A stretch of DNA of 64,000 bases from Eonycteris spelaea (taxonomy: Eukaryota; Chordata; Mammalia; Chiroptera; Pteropodidae): the NCBI GenBank assembly GCA_003508835.1, contig PUFA01000284.1:1568501-1632500 (forward strand). Direction: 5' to 3'. Positions 46,746 through 59,654 of this stretch are shown piece by piece. The position numbers were made by a program, and so were the translations under genes. Below the pieces are notes generated by a model. It had not been told where the DNA came from. It saw only the letters and a program-made list of their open reading frames with translations, and searched no databases. Every line of letters begins with the position of its first letter. Within the stretch, counting starts at the first letter, position 1.

Positions 46746-47216
46746 TTTTCCTGAAAGGAAGAAAAAATTATAAAAGCCAATGCTTACTAATATATAAAGA
46801 AAGCAGAATTTTGAACTGAATCACTTTTAAGGACCTCTACAATTTTAAAGTATCAGTCATGTATGTTTTCTCAGATACCTACTATGCCTAGAATTTAAAT
46901 TACAGGCTATTTAATTCACAGGATGTTGAGAAACACATGGCCTGATGAGGAATATGAAAGATACATTAGCGGTGTATTCCAATTCCCTCAACAGAACTGA
47001 GAACTGAGTTTGGTTTTCCTTGAGCACCTTCCCACTTTGCCTCTTTGCATTTTTTTTGCCGTTTATTCAATAATACTAACAGAATTGTTGCCAACCCCTT
47101 GGAAGGACATAAGGAGAAATGTATCACCTGATATGGAGAGATTTTAACCATAGATCAAAGTGGTAAATGTCACTGATGCAGGTATACTCCTACACAGGGT
47201 AAAAATGTGATTATTC

Positions 47217-47250
47217 TTTTTTTGTTTTTGTTGTTGTTGTTTTTTTTGTA
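47217..47250 (+). repeat. Poly(T)/(TTG)n tract
   Basis: T-run interrupted by GTTGTTGTTG. Confidence 0.9.
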
Positions 47251-47274
47251 ACTAAAGTCAACAAAGAAAAAAAA

Positions 47275-47482
47275 TGTATGAAGAAAATGCATAGGAGTGA
47301 GAATCGCCAAATTCAAGATAGTTATCTCTGGGAGAGGGGAGGGAAGGGAATTCAATTGGGGCTTCAACATCTTTGTAAATTTATAATGTTTTTCTTCTAA
47401 AAATGGTGGGTACATGGGTGCTCATTATGCTATTCTATATAGCACTGCATAATAAAATTCTTCAAAATCAAATTTTAATAGT
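47275..47482 (+). repeat. Old L1 3' UTR-like fragment
   Basis: GTTATCTCTGGGAGAGGGGAGG, then GGTGGGTACATGGGTGCTCATTATGC and ATAATAAAATTCTTCAAAATC, resembles the 3' end of an old L1M subfamily (ggtgggtacatgggtgtttattatactattct). Subfamily not determined. Confidence 0.5.
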
Positions 47483-47999
47483 AATAGAAGAAAAGTTACT
47501 AAAGGCCCATTTGCTGGAATACTGGTTATTTTTATAGGCCCCTTGATTTTAAATTGATGAATTTTACTACCAGTGTTTGAAATATTTTTATATAACAAAG
47601 CCAACGAAAGGCTAAAAACTAGAATGTTCTTTGAATAAGTCTAGCTTTGACTAAATAGGCTAATAAAATGGGGTGTAGAATTGAAATGTCTTTCTTTTCA
47701 TTTAGCTTGACCATGCCATTCATACCAGTCGCTAATATACTCCTGAATCTATGTGGATGAACTAAGGAGAAATGAATCAATTACCTGAAAATACTCCCAA
47801 AGCATCATTAACTTCAGCAAGCTTTCAGTGTAAAACATGTAAATATACAAATATAATACAATGGTTCAGGTTTATTGTCATGCAGAGGTATAAAGGAGGG
47901 ATGCCATTCTCAATACAGGGTTAAGAAAACTTCACAAAGTACCTGTTTAGATGGGTCTCAAGAGATAAGTATAGTATATATAGCTCCTGTCTGGCTGTC

Positions 48000-48500
48000 C
48001 ATCATGTCTTCACCCTCCTGTTTCTCCAAGTTATGAATCCTGATCTCTGGCCACAAGAGTGGATCCATAACCAAGCACTGACTAATCATAGTCCTCCATT
48101 TCTTTGGACCCAGTGATTGGTCCTGAAAGAGGCATAAAGGTCAAATAGAAATTATCAGGATTTACCTAGGCCTGACATGTAGACATTGGGAGGGAAACAA
48201 ATTCCTTTTTCATCTGGGATTACTAAAGTGGTATTAGTGAAGCAATAGTCCCTCGAGATAGAAAAAAATTTTTTGGCAGCAGGAGGGAGTGAGGCTAAGA
48301 GTCATGAGGAGCAGAGACAAGCAGAAAGAACAAAGGGAGAGGGCGATGGCATTGAATTCTTAGTCCCAATTCCTGCTAGTCCTCAAGTCTCAGGTTCTTC
48401 TAAGTCTTTTTCCAATTCTGTTAGGGATTGCAATATCCTCCCCAGAGGCACAAGCCAAATATTTATGTGTTGCTTAAGGCTCTTGGAGTAGTGATTCACT
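48000..48500 (+). repeat. Possible LINE/LTR relic, family unknown
   Basis: Moderate-GC segment with a pattern reminiscent of 'accaagctgggccaatcag' repeats (CACTGACTAATCATAGTCC, GATTGGTCCTGAAAGAGGC). I cannot assign it. The 72-codon open frame at 48273-48491 is not recognised. Confidence 0.25.
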
Positions 48501-49439
48501 TCCGTGCCCTGATTAATATTTTGAGTAAACAATCACCCAAAAGGCAGGGCTGGGAAGCAAATTCTGAGAAGAGAGTGGAAGGTGCACGGGCATGAAAGCA
48601 CAGCAGCATTAAAGAAGCAATCTAGGTTCAAGGGGATTGGGTCTGGTCAGAAATAAAGCCAATGCTGTAGGAAAAGGTCAGGCCAAAAGACCTTTATTTG
48701 CTTTAACCCTCACTGCAAGTACCTACCATGAGCATCTCATCTCCAAAGATCAAAATACCTCAGCAGGGTATTTTAGTATAGAAACCTTTGGTTAAATAAA
48801 ACTTGGCTAAGTAGTTTTTTGCTACTGTTGACATCTCTTTATATAATAATAGAACTAATTTCCCAATCTTTTAATTGGATGGATCCATTATACTATACAA
48901 TAAATGGCATTGCTCTCGGGGCAAAAATTTAGTTTTGTTCTTGGAAAAATTCAGAAACAAAGCAAGGTCTGGCAGCTTTTCAAGAGCAGGATCATTCTTT
49001 ATTCATGTTTTTAACCACGTTGCCTAATACTTTTCTTAACACATGCCATCTCTCAATAAACATTTTGTGAGTGAAAAAGAAACTTAAAAGGTATCTTACT
49101 AAGTATACTTTAAGAATGCTTTAATTTTAGTGAGTCTTAATGAATTACATGTATTTGGCATTCCAAACATTAGAAAAATGTTCATATGTATGCACATGGA
49201 ATCAGAACATTCCTAATGAATACTGTTATCAATCATGTTTTTATATCTTCTTTAAATATTTTACAAATTATCAGGAAATTAGGAGATTTCCACTACTACA
49301 AGAAGATTCCATGTCAATGTCTTTTTTCACTTGGATCATTAAAGTAAAACTACTAATTCATCTCCTATCCATTCTTGAAAACCTCCATTATTTTTCCTGA
49401 ATTTTAAAACTGCAAATTAAATTACATCAGTCTTCATTA

Positions 49440-49860
49440 CAAGTGAAATAAAATCTCATTTTCTTAAAACATCTCACAAGACCCCTCAGGATCTGGCTCC
49501 CATCCACTCATTCAACCTCATCACTGGTTACATGATTGCACGTCCACCATTTTTCAGTCCCTCTAGTCTTCTTCACTCCAATTCTTTGTTTCTCCTGTCT
49601 TGGGATTTCCACATAAACTGTTTTCCTCTCTACACATCACCTGGCCAACACCTACTCAGTTTTAGTAATATTCATAATTATATATTGATTTGTCTATTTT
49701 TATGTATGTGCTTAACTCTTATTGTTCACTTTCCCTAATAAGACATGAGGGCAGGGCAGGAATCACGTCATTTTGTATACCCAGCTTTTATCACAATACC
49801 TGGCACACAGAAAATTCCCAATAAATATCTGCTGGATAAGTGAAAGCATGAACAAATGAA
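49440..49860 (+). repeat. L2-like LINE 3' end
   Basis: GACCCCTCAGGATCTGGCTCC, GACATGAGGGCAGGGCAGG, ACAATACCTGGCACACAG and AATAAATATCTGCTGGATAAG are in canonical order. The copy is complete to its tail. Confidence 0.75.
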
Positions 49861-50199
49861 CGTACTCATCTTATCACTGACTTTCTGAAGGAAAATCTCT
49901 AGAAGCGAAGGTAACAATTTCAGGCTAGAAAAGAGAAGGCATCATGGGTAGGGAAGTATTTGGGAGTCATCAAGGCCATCAGCGAACCAATTCTTTAAAT
50001 CATATTATATCTGTACTTATTTCCTCTATCAAAGCACGAGACTCGCCCAGCTTCTCCTCTCACGGGACGACACCCCATCCCATGTTTGCAATAGATTAAA
50101 ACACCTCAGAACCCAGCAAGTAAACATACAGTGAGAGTTTTTGCTCCCACAGTATGTAGTCCTACCTTTGTGCCCCTTGTCTCTGTGACACAGTAAAAC

Positions 50200-51180
50200 T
50201 TATGCATTGCTTATCCACTTGCACACTTTCAACCAAAGACTCTCCTCAATGCCATGCGCTCCCAGAGTTCTGGCTTCAGTTTATTTTCTTTCTCTCTTCT
50301 TTAGCAATCTTATTTACCCTACTGTTTCTCCTATTACCTATTCTGGAAATTCTCCACTTTTATCTCTAACTGCAATTTATCTCTCAACATCTAATCCCAG
50401 AGAGTCCAGCTGAATTTTTAAATAGCTCCTCTCCCAAGTAGTGATCACCCCAAACTCACTAAAGTGAATGCTTAGGTAATCATCTTCTTTTCTATTACAT
50501 CTCCCTGTCTGCTACTTTAATCTCCATTCCCCAAGATATCCTATCTACAATGAAGTTCCTGTTGACTTCTTCTCATCAGTTACCAGCACAGAGGAGTAGG
50601 CAAACACTTTCTATTTTCTCTTTTGTATTTCTTTGATCTGTACCATCCTCTCCCTTTTGATTGCCATCCATCTCTCCCCAGATCCCTAATTTATTTCCTC
50701 TAAATTTAAACAACTTGAACAGTGTCCTAACAAGTCTTTCCATCTGGCATACGCTCTAACCCATTATTCACTCTGCTTCCTGCTATCTGAACAATCTTTC
50801 TAAAATATAGCTTCTTATAGGCTCCTCCCCTATTCTGAATCTTCTAAGGCCCATCAGTAGCTACCGAAGTAAATAGAAGTACTGTAGTTTGTCATTCAAG
50901 GCTCTCCAAAAATATTGTTCTACTCTCCCTTTTTTCTCAACATATTTCCCATACTGCAGCCAAATGAAAATATCTCACACCTTGTGACATATGCGTTCTT
51001 TCTTCATGTCTCAATATGTAAAGTTCTTTTCTCCTGTCAAAATCCCACTTATCCAGTTTACTCAGAGTACTATTTATGTATTTGCAAGTGCTTATCTTAT
51101 ACTGAGTGATATTATAGTTGGGCACTTGGATTATCTTACAAAATCATTATTTACTTGAGGGTCAAAGATAAATCTTATAT
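50200..51180 (+). repeat. L2-like LINE 3' region
   Basis: CTGAACAATCTTTCTAAAATATAG, ATCTTCTAAGGCCCATCAG, CATTCAAGGCTCTCC, ATACTGCAGCCAAATG, TCTTTTCTCCTGTCAAAATCCC and GCTTATCTTATACTGAGTG follow the order of the L2 3' region. All open reading frames here are short and lack domains. Confidence 0.65.
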
Positions 51181-51234
51181 ATAATCTCTCAGGAAGCTTT
51201 TATATAGAAAAGGTCATGGGCACTAAGAAAAAAG

Positions 51235-51475
51235 CAGGGACACTGAATTTAGGCAGACTTTAACAGAAAACCCAGCTCTACCACTTGATTTATCATTTAA
51301 ATGAAGTCCCTAAACTCAGTAAGTCACAGTTTGTCATGTTCAGCATGATGAAAATGAGGCTTGCTTTCTAAGTTAAAGATACAATATATAAAGCACCTAA
51401 CACAATGTCTGGCATGTAAGAGGTACCCAGTTAATGGAAGTTACTATAATAGTAGTAGCTATTATTACACTGTAA
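51235..51475 (+). repeat. MIR SINE relic
   Basis: CCCAGCTCTACCACTTGATTT, AGTCCCTAAACTCAGTAAG, AGCACCTAACACAATGTCTGGC and AAGAGGTACCCAGTTAATGG follow the MIR sense order. Confidence 0.7.
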
Positions 51476-51982
51476 TAAAGAATCAATTCATATTGGTTAA
51501 ACTAAACAAATTAGCATAATAAATCTTTCCTGCCCACCAAGAGGTTATAATCAAACTGGGGAAAGATATCACTACTACATGCTAACATAATTAACCATCG
51601 TTAAATTAACCATCCATAATTAAACAAAAAGTAACACAAATGATGACATCACCAGTAATTTACAAGGTTGTCTGAGAAGCAAGACTTCACTTCTTTCTGA
51701 AGCGGAGAGGGCATCCCTTTGAAGGCACACAGGCCCTCAGTAAACTCTTGCAACAAGCAATTAGCCCAGGAATAGGTTTACTCTGAACAGTAAAGGGTTA
51801 CTCTCATTTATTTTTTTCTTTTTAAAAAATCAGGCTTGTTTTAAATGAGCCATTAATTGTTTATTTATATCACTAATTACTTTACTGATTTCTTTTTAAA
51901 TTAACTTTTTATTAAAAGACATTCTAATAGTGGGGGTGCAGAACTTTCTTGAAGGAACTACTAGTTTGGTCTGATAGGTTAT

Positions 51983-52150
51983 CTGAAAGCTCTTTTCACC
52001 TCTGTCAAAATCCCACTTATCAGTACTACATATCTATTTGCAAGGGCTTATCTTATACTGCTTACAAGGAGTTATTTTGTTCCAGGACCTCCATGATACC
52101 AGCTGCAAACAGTAAATGCTTGAAGTTTTCAACAGAAAATTTTTAGGAAG
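51983..52150 (+). repeat. L2 relic that partly duplicates 51020-51104
   Basis: AAAGCTCTTTTCACCTCTGTCAAAATCCCAC, then ATTTGCAAGGGCTTATCTTATACTG, parallels the upstream copy closely. Both lack the same part of the L2 consensus between these blocks. Confidence 0.5.
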
Positions 52151-52599
52151 TTTTTTTTTTTTATAACAGATTCAAAAGTAGGTTCATATAGTAGAGTCTA
52201 AATGGCCTTTCTCCTTGTCATAAAATCTTTTTTAATGCTCAACCTCCTGTACCATTCATTTTCCTAGCACACATGACCCTGTTTGGAGGGTGGAATGTCG
52301 GGGACTTACTAGCTTTCTAATTATAGCAACTCTCATATACACCAGTGCCAGAGTGTATAGCTATAAAACTACTGACTATTCAGAACAATTCAGGTTCTAG
52401 TGGAATGATTTTGAGAGAGATGAGAATATCAATTGATGAAATTTCAAATGGTGTTAAATCTACCTCCAAAACTGGATGTGAAAATAAGGAAGGCTATTTT
52501 TAAAAATTGATAGTAAGGTGTTGTATGTGTGTGATCAAGAATGATTTACGTGATTCAGGGTATTTTCTTTACTCTTTCTCCTTCTTCCCTTTCAAGAGG

Positions 52600-52960
52600 A
52601 GAAAGGGAAAATGACCCTAAATTACCAAATCTGGATTTATCTTGGAATCACCAAGTATTTTAGTTTAAATAAAGGCCTTAATGTCTTAATCACCAGAATT
52701 ATGAAATGTCCTTATATGGCAAAAAAGGACCTTGCAGCCCTGATTAAGGATCTAGAGATGGGGAAAGTATCTGGGATTACCCAGGTGAGCTCTAAATAGA
52801 ATCACAAGTGTCCTCAGAAGGAAGTTTAGGAAGATTTGACACAAAAGAGAAGAAGGTAATGTGACCTTGGAGGCAGAGATCCGAGTGATGCAGTAACCAT
52901 GCAAACACCAAGAGGCAAAATGAATAGTAAACATTCCAATCACTCACTGAAGGAAATTAA
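52600..52960 (+). mobile_element. MLT1 (ERVL-MaLR) LTR fragment
   Basis: TGATTAAGGATCTAGAGATGGGG, ATCTGGGATTACCCAGGTGAGC, AATCACAAGTGTCCTCAG and GAGGCAGAGATCCGAGTGATG are the 5' and middle part of an MLT1 LTR in sense. The 3' end is missing. Confidence 0.8.
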
Positions 52961-52999
52961 GACAATCCCAGCTATGAGGTTGTAGGGAGAAAGGGGTCA

Positions 53000-54260
53000 G
53001 AGAAAAAATGCTTAGAAGCACCGCTAACGCCATGTGACTCAGCACTTTTTGGTTGGGGTCTTTAAATACAGAGCAGTTACAGTAGGTTCAGGGAGAAGGG
53101 GAAGCAGAAGAAAAACCAGACAGCTTCTGGAAAACAAAGGGGCTTCCTGTAACCTGTGTGTCTTGCTGTAGGAAGAAGCTCACCGCAGATCTGAAAGTAT
53201 TTCACCCTCTCACATGGTTAGTTTTCCCGCAGCAGTTACTCAGCAACCGGTGTGGAGGATACACGCCTATCCATCTGGAATGGGCATCTGGATCTTTTTT
53301 AAACAAGACTAAACAACAACTGATCCTTGTTTTTAAAAACTTTTATGTTTCTGTAGCACTTTTCATGTTCAAGGCAAACAGAGAGCCAGGTGAAAGCTCA
53401 GAAATTGAAACCTTGCCCCTGTTTTGGAAGAGATGTAAATCAACGTGTCCTTCAAGGGAATTTCTCACCACGTATTCCATTAGGTACATATTCTTTCTGG
53501 AGAAATAAAGGGAGAGAAGAAGAAAAGAGGAGATACAAAGAAAAAGAAGGAAAATTAAACAGGAGCATGGGGACAAGAAAGTCCGAGAAAGAGAGAGATA
53601 CCATCGGGTGCTTGTGCGTGACTCTCTTTCATATGGAATTAATGGTGGTTTAATGGGGTATGAAAGGATGTTTTACTGGAAACAATGAGGAACAATTGTC
53701 TAGCTCACGTTTCATTTCACAGGTCATTATTGCATTAAGAAGTAAATCGACCAAGTCCGGTAAATAACAGTCTGAGTATTGCCCAGAGCTTCAAACCAAC
53801 AATTTTAGCCATCACCAACTAATATCTCTGTCATTTTAACCCTTGCAGGGTAGTGCTAGGGGGCTAAACAATTACAGTCTTCACCCAGCTCTAGCAGGTG
53901 AGCATAATTCATTGCCCCTCTAGTCCCTTCTTTTGCAAAACCCAGGAGGCCATATTTTAGCATCGTTGTTTTGTTGATGAGCCAGTCTGAGCCCACTGCA
54001 GCTCTGGTGGCCTTGAAAAACAACCCCCATTTTAGTGAGTGCTGCAGGCATCTTTAAACAGACTGCTTTCGCTGCAAAATTAATTGCTGCAAAATGCAGT
54101 GTTCCCTCATCTAAGCTTTTGCAAGCTAATACTCAGCTATTTGGGCAAGCCATAGATATATCTGAGAGGGCCAGGAGAATGAGTTGATTTCCTTTATTAT
54201 AGAAGTTCACATTTGTGTCACCAAGCATCATCAGGCACTGGACATCTAGGATTTTCTAAT
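53000..54260. promoter_or_regulatory. Candidate conserved non-coding block
   Basis: Repeat-free DNA between two MLT1 LTRs. The part at 53700-54260 is notable: TGATGAGCCAGTCTGAGCCC, GTGAGTGCTGCAGGCATC, GCTGCAAAATTAATTGCTGC and CAGCTATTTGGGCAAGCC read like a preserved enhancer-type sequence with homeobox cores. The open frames at 53158-53653 lack recognisable domains. Function is inferred only. Confidence 0.35.
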
Positions 54261-54724
54261 GCCTAATTTTTGTTTCCCTTTACTCAGGAGCAATTGGTGG
54301 ATGAGGCAAATGATGGCTCTATTTAGAAGTGATAGCATAATAAATAAATACATCAAAGATAGCTCATAGTGAACAATTATATTTAAAATACATACTTAAA
54401 TGTATATCAAAATAAAATATTATCTTGCTGTAACTTATAGCAAAAAAATGAGACCAAAATCAGGTTAAGAATCTCAATGTTACATAATCACATTAAATAA
54501 ACCAGGTTATGCTGATAATTTTTTCATCAAAACCTGATGTTCACCATACACATCAGATATGGAATGCTCCACATTCCTATCATAGAGCTGAAACAAGGTA
54601 AACTAAGTCTGAGTTCTTTCCTGAGAGAGAAGAAAACTTCTAGTGACAGCATCAGTATTCCAACATAACATTTATTTCATATTCTTCCACTTTCCATAAG
54701 TAAAACTAAGGCTTTACAAAGAAC

Positions 54725-55319
54725 TATGGTAAGCTGAGCAATAACCTTCCAAAGATGTTCATGCCCTAATCCTGTACACATGAATCTGGCAAAGGGACTT
54801 TGCAGATATGATCATTGTATTGACTTCAGCTGGAGAGATTATCTCGGTAGACCCAGTCTAATACTACACATCCTTAAAAGCAAAGAACTTTCTCTTTGGA
54901 ATCAGAGAGATGCAATAGAAGAGAAGGCAGAAGAGGTTCAAAGCATGAAAGGGACACAATCTATTGTTGTCAACTTTGAAGATGAAGGAGACCCTGATTT
55001 AGGGAATGTGGGCAGCCCCAGAAGCTGAGCATAACCTCCAGCCTACAATAAGCGAGGAGATGGAGGCCTCAGTCTTACGATCACATGGAACTGGATTCAG
55101 GCAAAAACCTAAATGAGACTAGGAGCAGATTCATCCCTGAAGACTCCAGAAAAGAACGCAGTCCTGCCAACAGCTTGATTTCAGCCTTGGGAGACTAAGA
55201 GAAACCAGCCAAGTATACCAGACTTCCGACCTGCAGAACTGTGAGATAACACATGAGTGTTCTTTTAAGCCACTAAATTTGTAATAATTTGCAATGGCAG
55301 CAATAGATAACTAGCATAA
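54725..55319 (+). mobile_element. MLT1 (ERVL-MaLR) solo LTR
   Basis: From CCTTCCAAAGATGTTCATGCCC, GGCAAAGGGACTTTGCAGATATG, AGATTATCTCGGTAGACCCAG through AGTCCTGCCAACAGCTTG to TTAAGCCACTAAATTTG and GGCAGCAATAGATAACTAGC. Both LTR ends are present. The 82-codon open frame at 54780-55028 lies inside the LTR and is incidental. Confidence 0.9.
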
Positions 55320-55404
55320 GAACCAGCTAATATGTGACGATCAAATGTTCAAGTCTTCACCCCAGCCAAAGTTATTATAAATGAGGCCAGTGGTAGCAAC
55401 GGAA

Positions 55405-55512
55405 TAGTGGTTACTAGTATTTACTCAGTGCTTCTCCCGAGCCAGGCATGGGGCTAAGTATTTTATATACTCTGTATCTTTTATAGCTCCTGGATATGCT
55501 CTTTTGTCATCA
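55405..55512 (-). repeat. MIR fragment, antisense
   Basis: TACTAGTATTTACTCAGTGC, CCGAGCCAGGCATGGGGCTAAG and TATTTTATATACTCTG are the reverse complement of the MIR 3' half. Confidence 0.65.
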
Positions 55513-56299
55513 AGTGTTTAAGCAGAAAGAGACAACATGGCCTAGATGTGGAGTTAGTCTGGTTTCTACATGAGCGATGCTCAAGAAAGTTGCATCTTAT
55601 CAACATCACTCAAAAGGGAAAGGTTATTACCAATAGCCACATAAAAAGTCAGCTTTGACTTCCTTTCTCCATGGCAATGACTTTCAGAAACTTATCTTCA
55701 ATTTTTATCAATATTTCTTATGTGAGGGAGCTAAGCAAATTGGAACTGTGTCCCACAGGGACTCTCTAATTCTGTAGTAGAAAGAATGGCTTCTAGGTCT
55801 AGGAGAATTTCTGTTATTCTGTCTCCATTTTTTTTGACATGCTTTCCATAACCAACTCATTTTTCAGGATTCCCACTTGTTATATAAATGAGTTTTACTA
55901 TCATTATCCTTATTAAAATAATAAGTAATATATATCCTTGATTTCTAAAAAATGGTAACTTCCCAGTTGTTCCCTCTGAGCAGTAGTACTGCAGACCAAG
56001 ATGGCAGAAGGGGAAGAGGCTGAGACCCTTTTCTTTTTCATCGTGTATGTTTATTGTTTTCATTTATTCATGCAACAAAAAAGATCTTTAGGATAATTTC
56101 TTAAAAGTAGAGTTGCTGAGTAGAGGCATAGGTGTTTAGATGATTACCATCTGCCAAGAGGCTACATTAAGTGATATTGAGAACCAGATTTGAGAACTGT
56201 TCCCCCACACCTTTCCCCCCACACTAAGATTATCACACTTTTAAATCATTGCCAATGTATTTGGCAATATAATACTATTAATAATAATTATACTAGCAG

Positions 56300-56525
56300 T
56301 GGTCATTACTACCTCAGGAGTAATGGTGGACATTTTTGCTGATCTTATCTCCTTAATCTTTAAAATATCGTATGCATATATAAAATCTATATCCTGACTT
56401 CCTAAGTGAGGAAACTGAGGCTCAGAGAGAATAAGGAACTTGCTTGGTGTTGCACATCTAGTAAGAGCACATAATCTAGACAGTTTGACTCAGAGAAAGA
56501 GCTCTAACCTGTGCTTTGGTTATGA
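56300..56525 (-). repeat. MIR SINE, antisense
   Basis: AAGTGAGGAAACTGAGGCTCAG, AGAGAATAAGGAACTTGCTTGG and GTGTTGCACATCTAGTAAGAGC are the reverse complement of the MIR core, well preserved. Confidence 0.85.
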
Positions 56526-56619
56526 GAGAAACAGATTTGTGTACATTGGCATTTATATTTATTTTGTGTGAAATGCACTTTAGAATCCTTTGAACATTTT
56601 TCAATTGTTTTTTCATTCT

Positions 56620-57170
56620 TGTTCTTAAATATTAGTAAGTTTTTTGTGTGTGTATTAAAGAAATTAGTCCTTTTCCATATTAGTTGTAAGATTTTTCTTA
56701 ATATTTGAGTTGTTTTAAATATTCTTTATAGATTTTTTAATTTCTTATACAGTCAAATTTTTCAAATATTTACATATTTCCTAGATTTTGATTTACACTA
56801 AGAAAAATCTCCACAACTCTAAAAGCATGTAACTTCACCAATATTTTCTGGTAATTCTAAGAATTCAATTTTTTTTTTTATCTTTAATCCATATGGAATT
56901 TAGTTTTTAAAAGAGGAAGATATGAATTCCTAAATATTCCCTGTGATTAATCAAATGCTTTGACATTATTAATTGAATGATTTCTATTTTCTCATAATTA
57001 AAAATATCATCTTTGTTATAAACTATGTTCTCAAATACATATGGGTCTATTTCTGATTTTTAAAAATATTTTGTTTCATCCATACATCTGTTTCTAGAAT
57101 ATTTTTAATGATTACATTCAAACTGTCGAAAAATAGCATTAGTTTTTATATCTAGTAGTATGCAAATATA
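56620..57170 (-). repeat. Old L1 ORF2 fragment, antisense
   Basis: TTTAATCCATATGGAATTTAG, GATATGAATTCCTAAATATTCCC and CAAATACATATGGGTCTATTTCTG match the reverse complement of the L1 ORF2 region (ccttaatccatttggaattt, then catatatgtttgggtctatttctgg). Much older than the L1 at 25.5-27.4 kb. Confidence 0.65.
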
Positions 57171-57564
57171 TGTAGAAAAAACTGAAAACAAAGTCAAAAA
57201 ATTTTTTTAGATCTTTAAAACTGGAGAGAGAAGGTCTCAATTATGAACTTGGTTAGTACCTATTGACAAGGCACAAGCATCTTATTTATTGGTAGAGCTG
57301 CTCAAGTATTCTCTTCCATTAAAATGAATACATATACGCATGCACACAAACACAAAATATGAAATAATCAGACAAACAACATCATCTTTTTTAGGTATAA
57401 AATAAGCAGAAGTTTGAGCTCCTGACTTCTGAATCTTTCAATACTATTTTACTAAAATAATGAAAACAGCAATGAAGGATTTCTCCTATTAAAATGTGAA
57501 AAATAGAAACACAGTTTATTATTCAATGAAGTACTAGAATAATACGACAGTGGAGGGAGGAATG

Positions 57565-57605
57565 AAAAAAAAAAAAAGAAAAGAAAAGAAAAAAGAGAAA
57601 GGAGA
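57565..57605 (+). repeat. (AAAAG)n A-rich tract
   Basis: A13 followed by AAAAG units and a purine run. It could be the poly(A) of an unrecognised retroelement. Confidence 0.85.
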
Positions 57606-57609
57606 GAAC

Positions 57610-59200
57610 CAGCATATTATCATGGCAAAAAGTCAAGTGATTTTATTTAGTTAAAGGTGTTTAAAATAGACCCTCTCATGGAAAACTGATATTATTGCTT
57701 CTCATACAACAAAGCACAGAAATGCGAATAGACTTCTCAATAAAGAGTTATTAAGTTGAGGCAAATTCCCAGTTTAGAGGACTGAGTATTTGTTCTTGCT
57801 AATGTAGATAATCCAGAGCTAAGCAAGCTTCTTTCTTTTACTGGTTATATTCCCAGAACCAATTCAGTAGCATCTAGAATGGTTTCTATTCTGGGTTTAA
57901 TTTCTAATCCCAGAAACTCAAGATGCATCTGATGACCTATAAAAATGACATGAAAATGGAATTTAATAGGGATGAATAGCCTACCACATAGGTTAAAAAT
58001 CAATTCTCTTTAATATTGTCACTCCAGAACAAGGGAAGAAAGTTACTCATAAGTTACTCTACATGTAGCTGTTTTGCCCTTGAAATATGACTAGTGTAAC
58101 TGAGAGACTAAATTATAAATTGTACATCATTTTAATTAAGTATAATTTAAAGCACAAACTGATTATTTATTGGAAATGTTTAGGTATTTTGAACAATATG
58201 TAGATATGAACCTACATTTTCAATTGTGAAATTTGGGTACAGATAAAATACATCTGGAGAAAACATAGCTTTGAACTGAGATGTGCTATAACTGAAAATA
58301 AATAAAATTTCAAAGACATAATATGAAAAAAGAAATAGGAAATATCTCATACTTTTATAGATTAATCTTAAAATGATAGCATTTTAATATAGTGAATAAA
58401 GTATATTATTAATTTAATTTTATCCGTTTCATTTTACTGTTTTAACCTGTCCCTAGAAAATTTAAATTACGATTGTGTCTTACATTACTATTTCTATTGG
58501 ACAGTGTTATTCTGGATAGGTAATATTCTGGTTTCTACATTTTGGAAAAATCATTGACAAATTGAAGAATGTCAAAAATATGCCAGGCTAGAAAACAAAG
58601 ACTTTAAAAAAAGTTTGTCATGTGTTGACTAACAGAAGGAATTTAGAATCCCTATGCTTGAAAGAGGCACATTGGATTATTATAAAATCTTTACTATCTT
58701 TGAATATGTAAAAGGCTATAATATAGAAATAATAGACAAATATTCTGTCACATTATAAGGAAAATTGGGTCACTGGGTAGAACACAGAAAATCTTAACAA
58801 ATAAAATTATTGCAAGTATATTAGGAAGTATATTCTCTTAAGGAAGGGAATGCCCACTTTCTGAGAAAAGTAACAGAAGAGGCCATCTATGCATTGAATG
58901 GAAAGAGGAATAGATTGACCTTCGAGAAATCACCCAAATTATAGATGTTATAATCTTGTTACTTTCCAACTGGTATCTATTCCTAAAAACCAAGAAATTA
59001 ACATGAGGCAATATTTCCAAAAATGCATTCTGAAACAAACTAATTCCCTTGGAATTACACTAAGGTGTAGTATGAACAAGTATTCTCTAGTTAAAAGTTT
59101 GAGAAATATTAGATAACACAAATTTAAACAGTATTTTTTAATTGAATTGAAAGACTTAGAACCTTTAATATTTTAATGCATACAATGAATCTCCAAAATG
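57610..59200. other. Unassigned intronic DNA
   Basis: AT-rich, with no family I can name. Confidence 0.4.
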
Positions 59201-59371
59201 GCAATGGTCAGAGTTTTCAAAATTTATTTGGTCACAGACCACATTTTTCACAATATCCTGAGATTAGTGAATGGGAAACATTCTTTAAAAATGCATACAC
59301 ACACACATATTAAATAAATATATAAAGTTTACTTTGTAAAACAGTTGACTAGAAAACTAAATTTGAAGTTT

Positions 59372-59570
59372 TGACTCTTGTATTCATTTATTCACCCATT
59401 TATTCCTTCATTCAGCAAACATTTATTAAGCATATATTATGTTCTCAGGATCATACTAAAATTCAAAGATGTTTGCCTTCAAGGTACTCTCTGATGAGAA
59501 GGGAGGCTTGTAAAGAGATGACAGTAGAGCATGAGATGCCCTGTAATGAACTGAGTGATAGGTAAAGCCA
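59372..59570 (-). repeat. L2 3' region, antisense
   Basis: TTCATTTATTCACCCATTTATTCC, TCAGCAAACATTTATTAAGC, ATATATTATGTTCTCAGG and TTTGCCTTCAAGGTACTCTC are the reverse complement of an L2 end including its (TGAA)n-like tail. Confidence 0.7.
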
Positions 59571-59654
59571 GGATGTAAAAAGGCAGAGACCCAACTGCAT
59601 GTAAAAGCCAAGGAGCCCTCCGCAGGGGAGCTGCTGCACTGAGACACAGGACAG

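Noticed and set aside
54780..55028. 82-codon open frame
   Set aside because: It lies wholly within an MLT1 LTR, which is non-coding.
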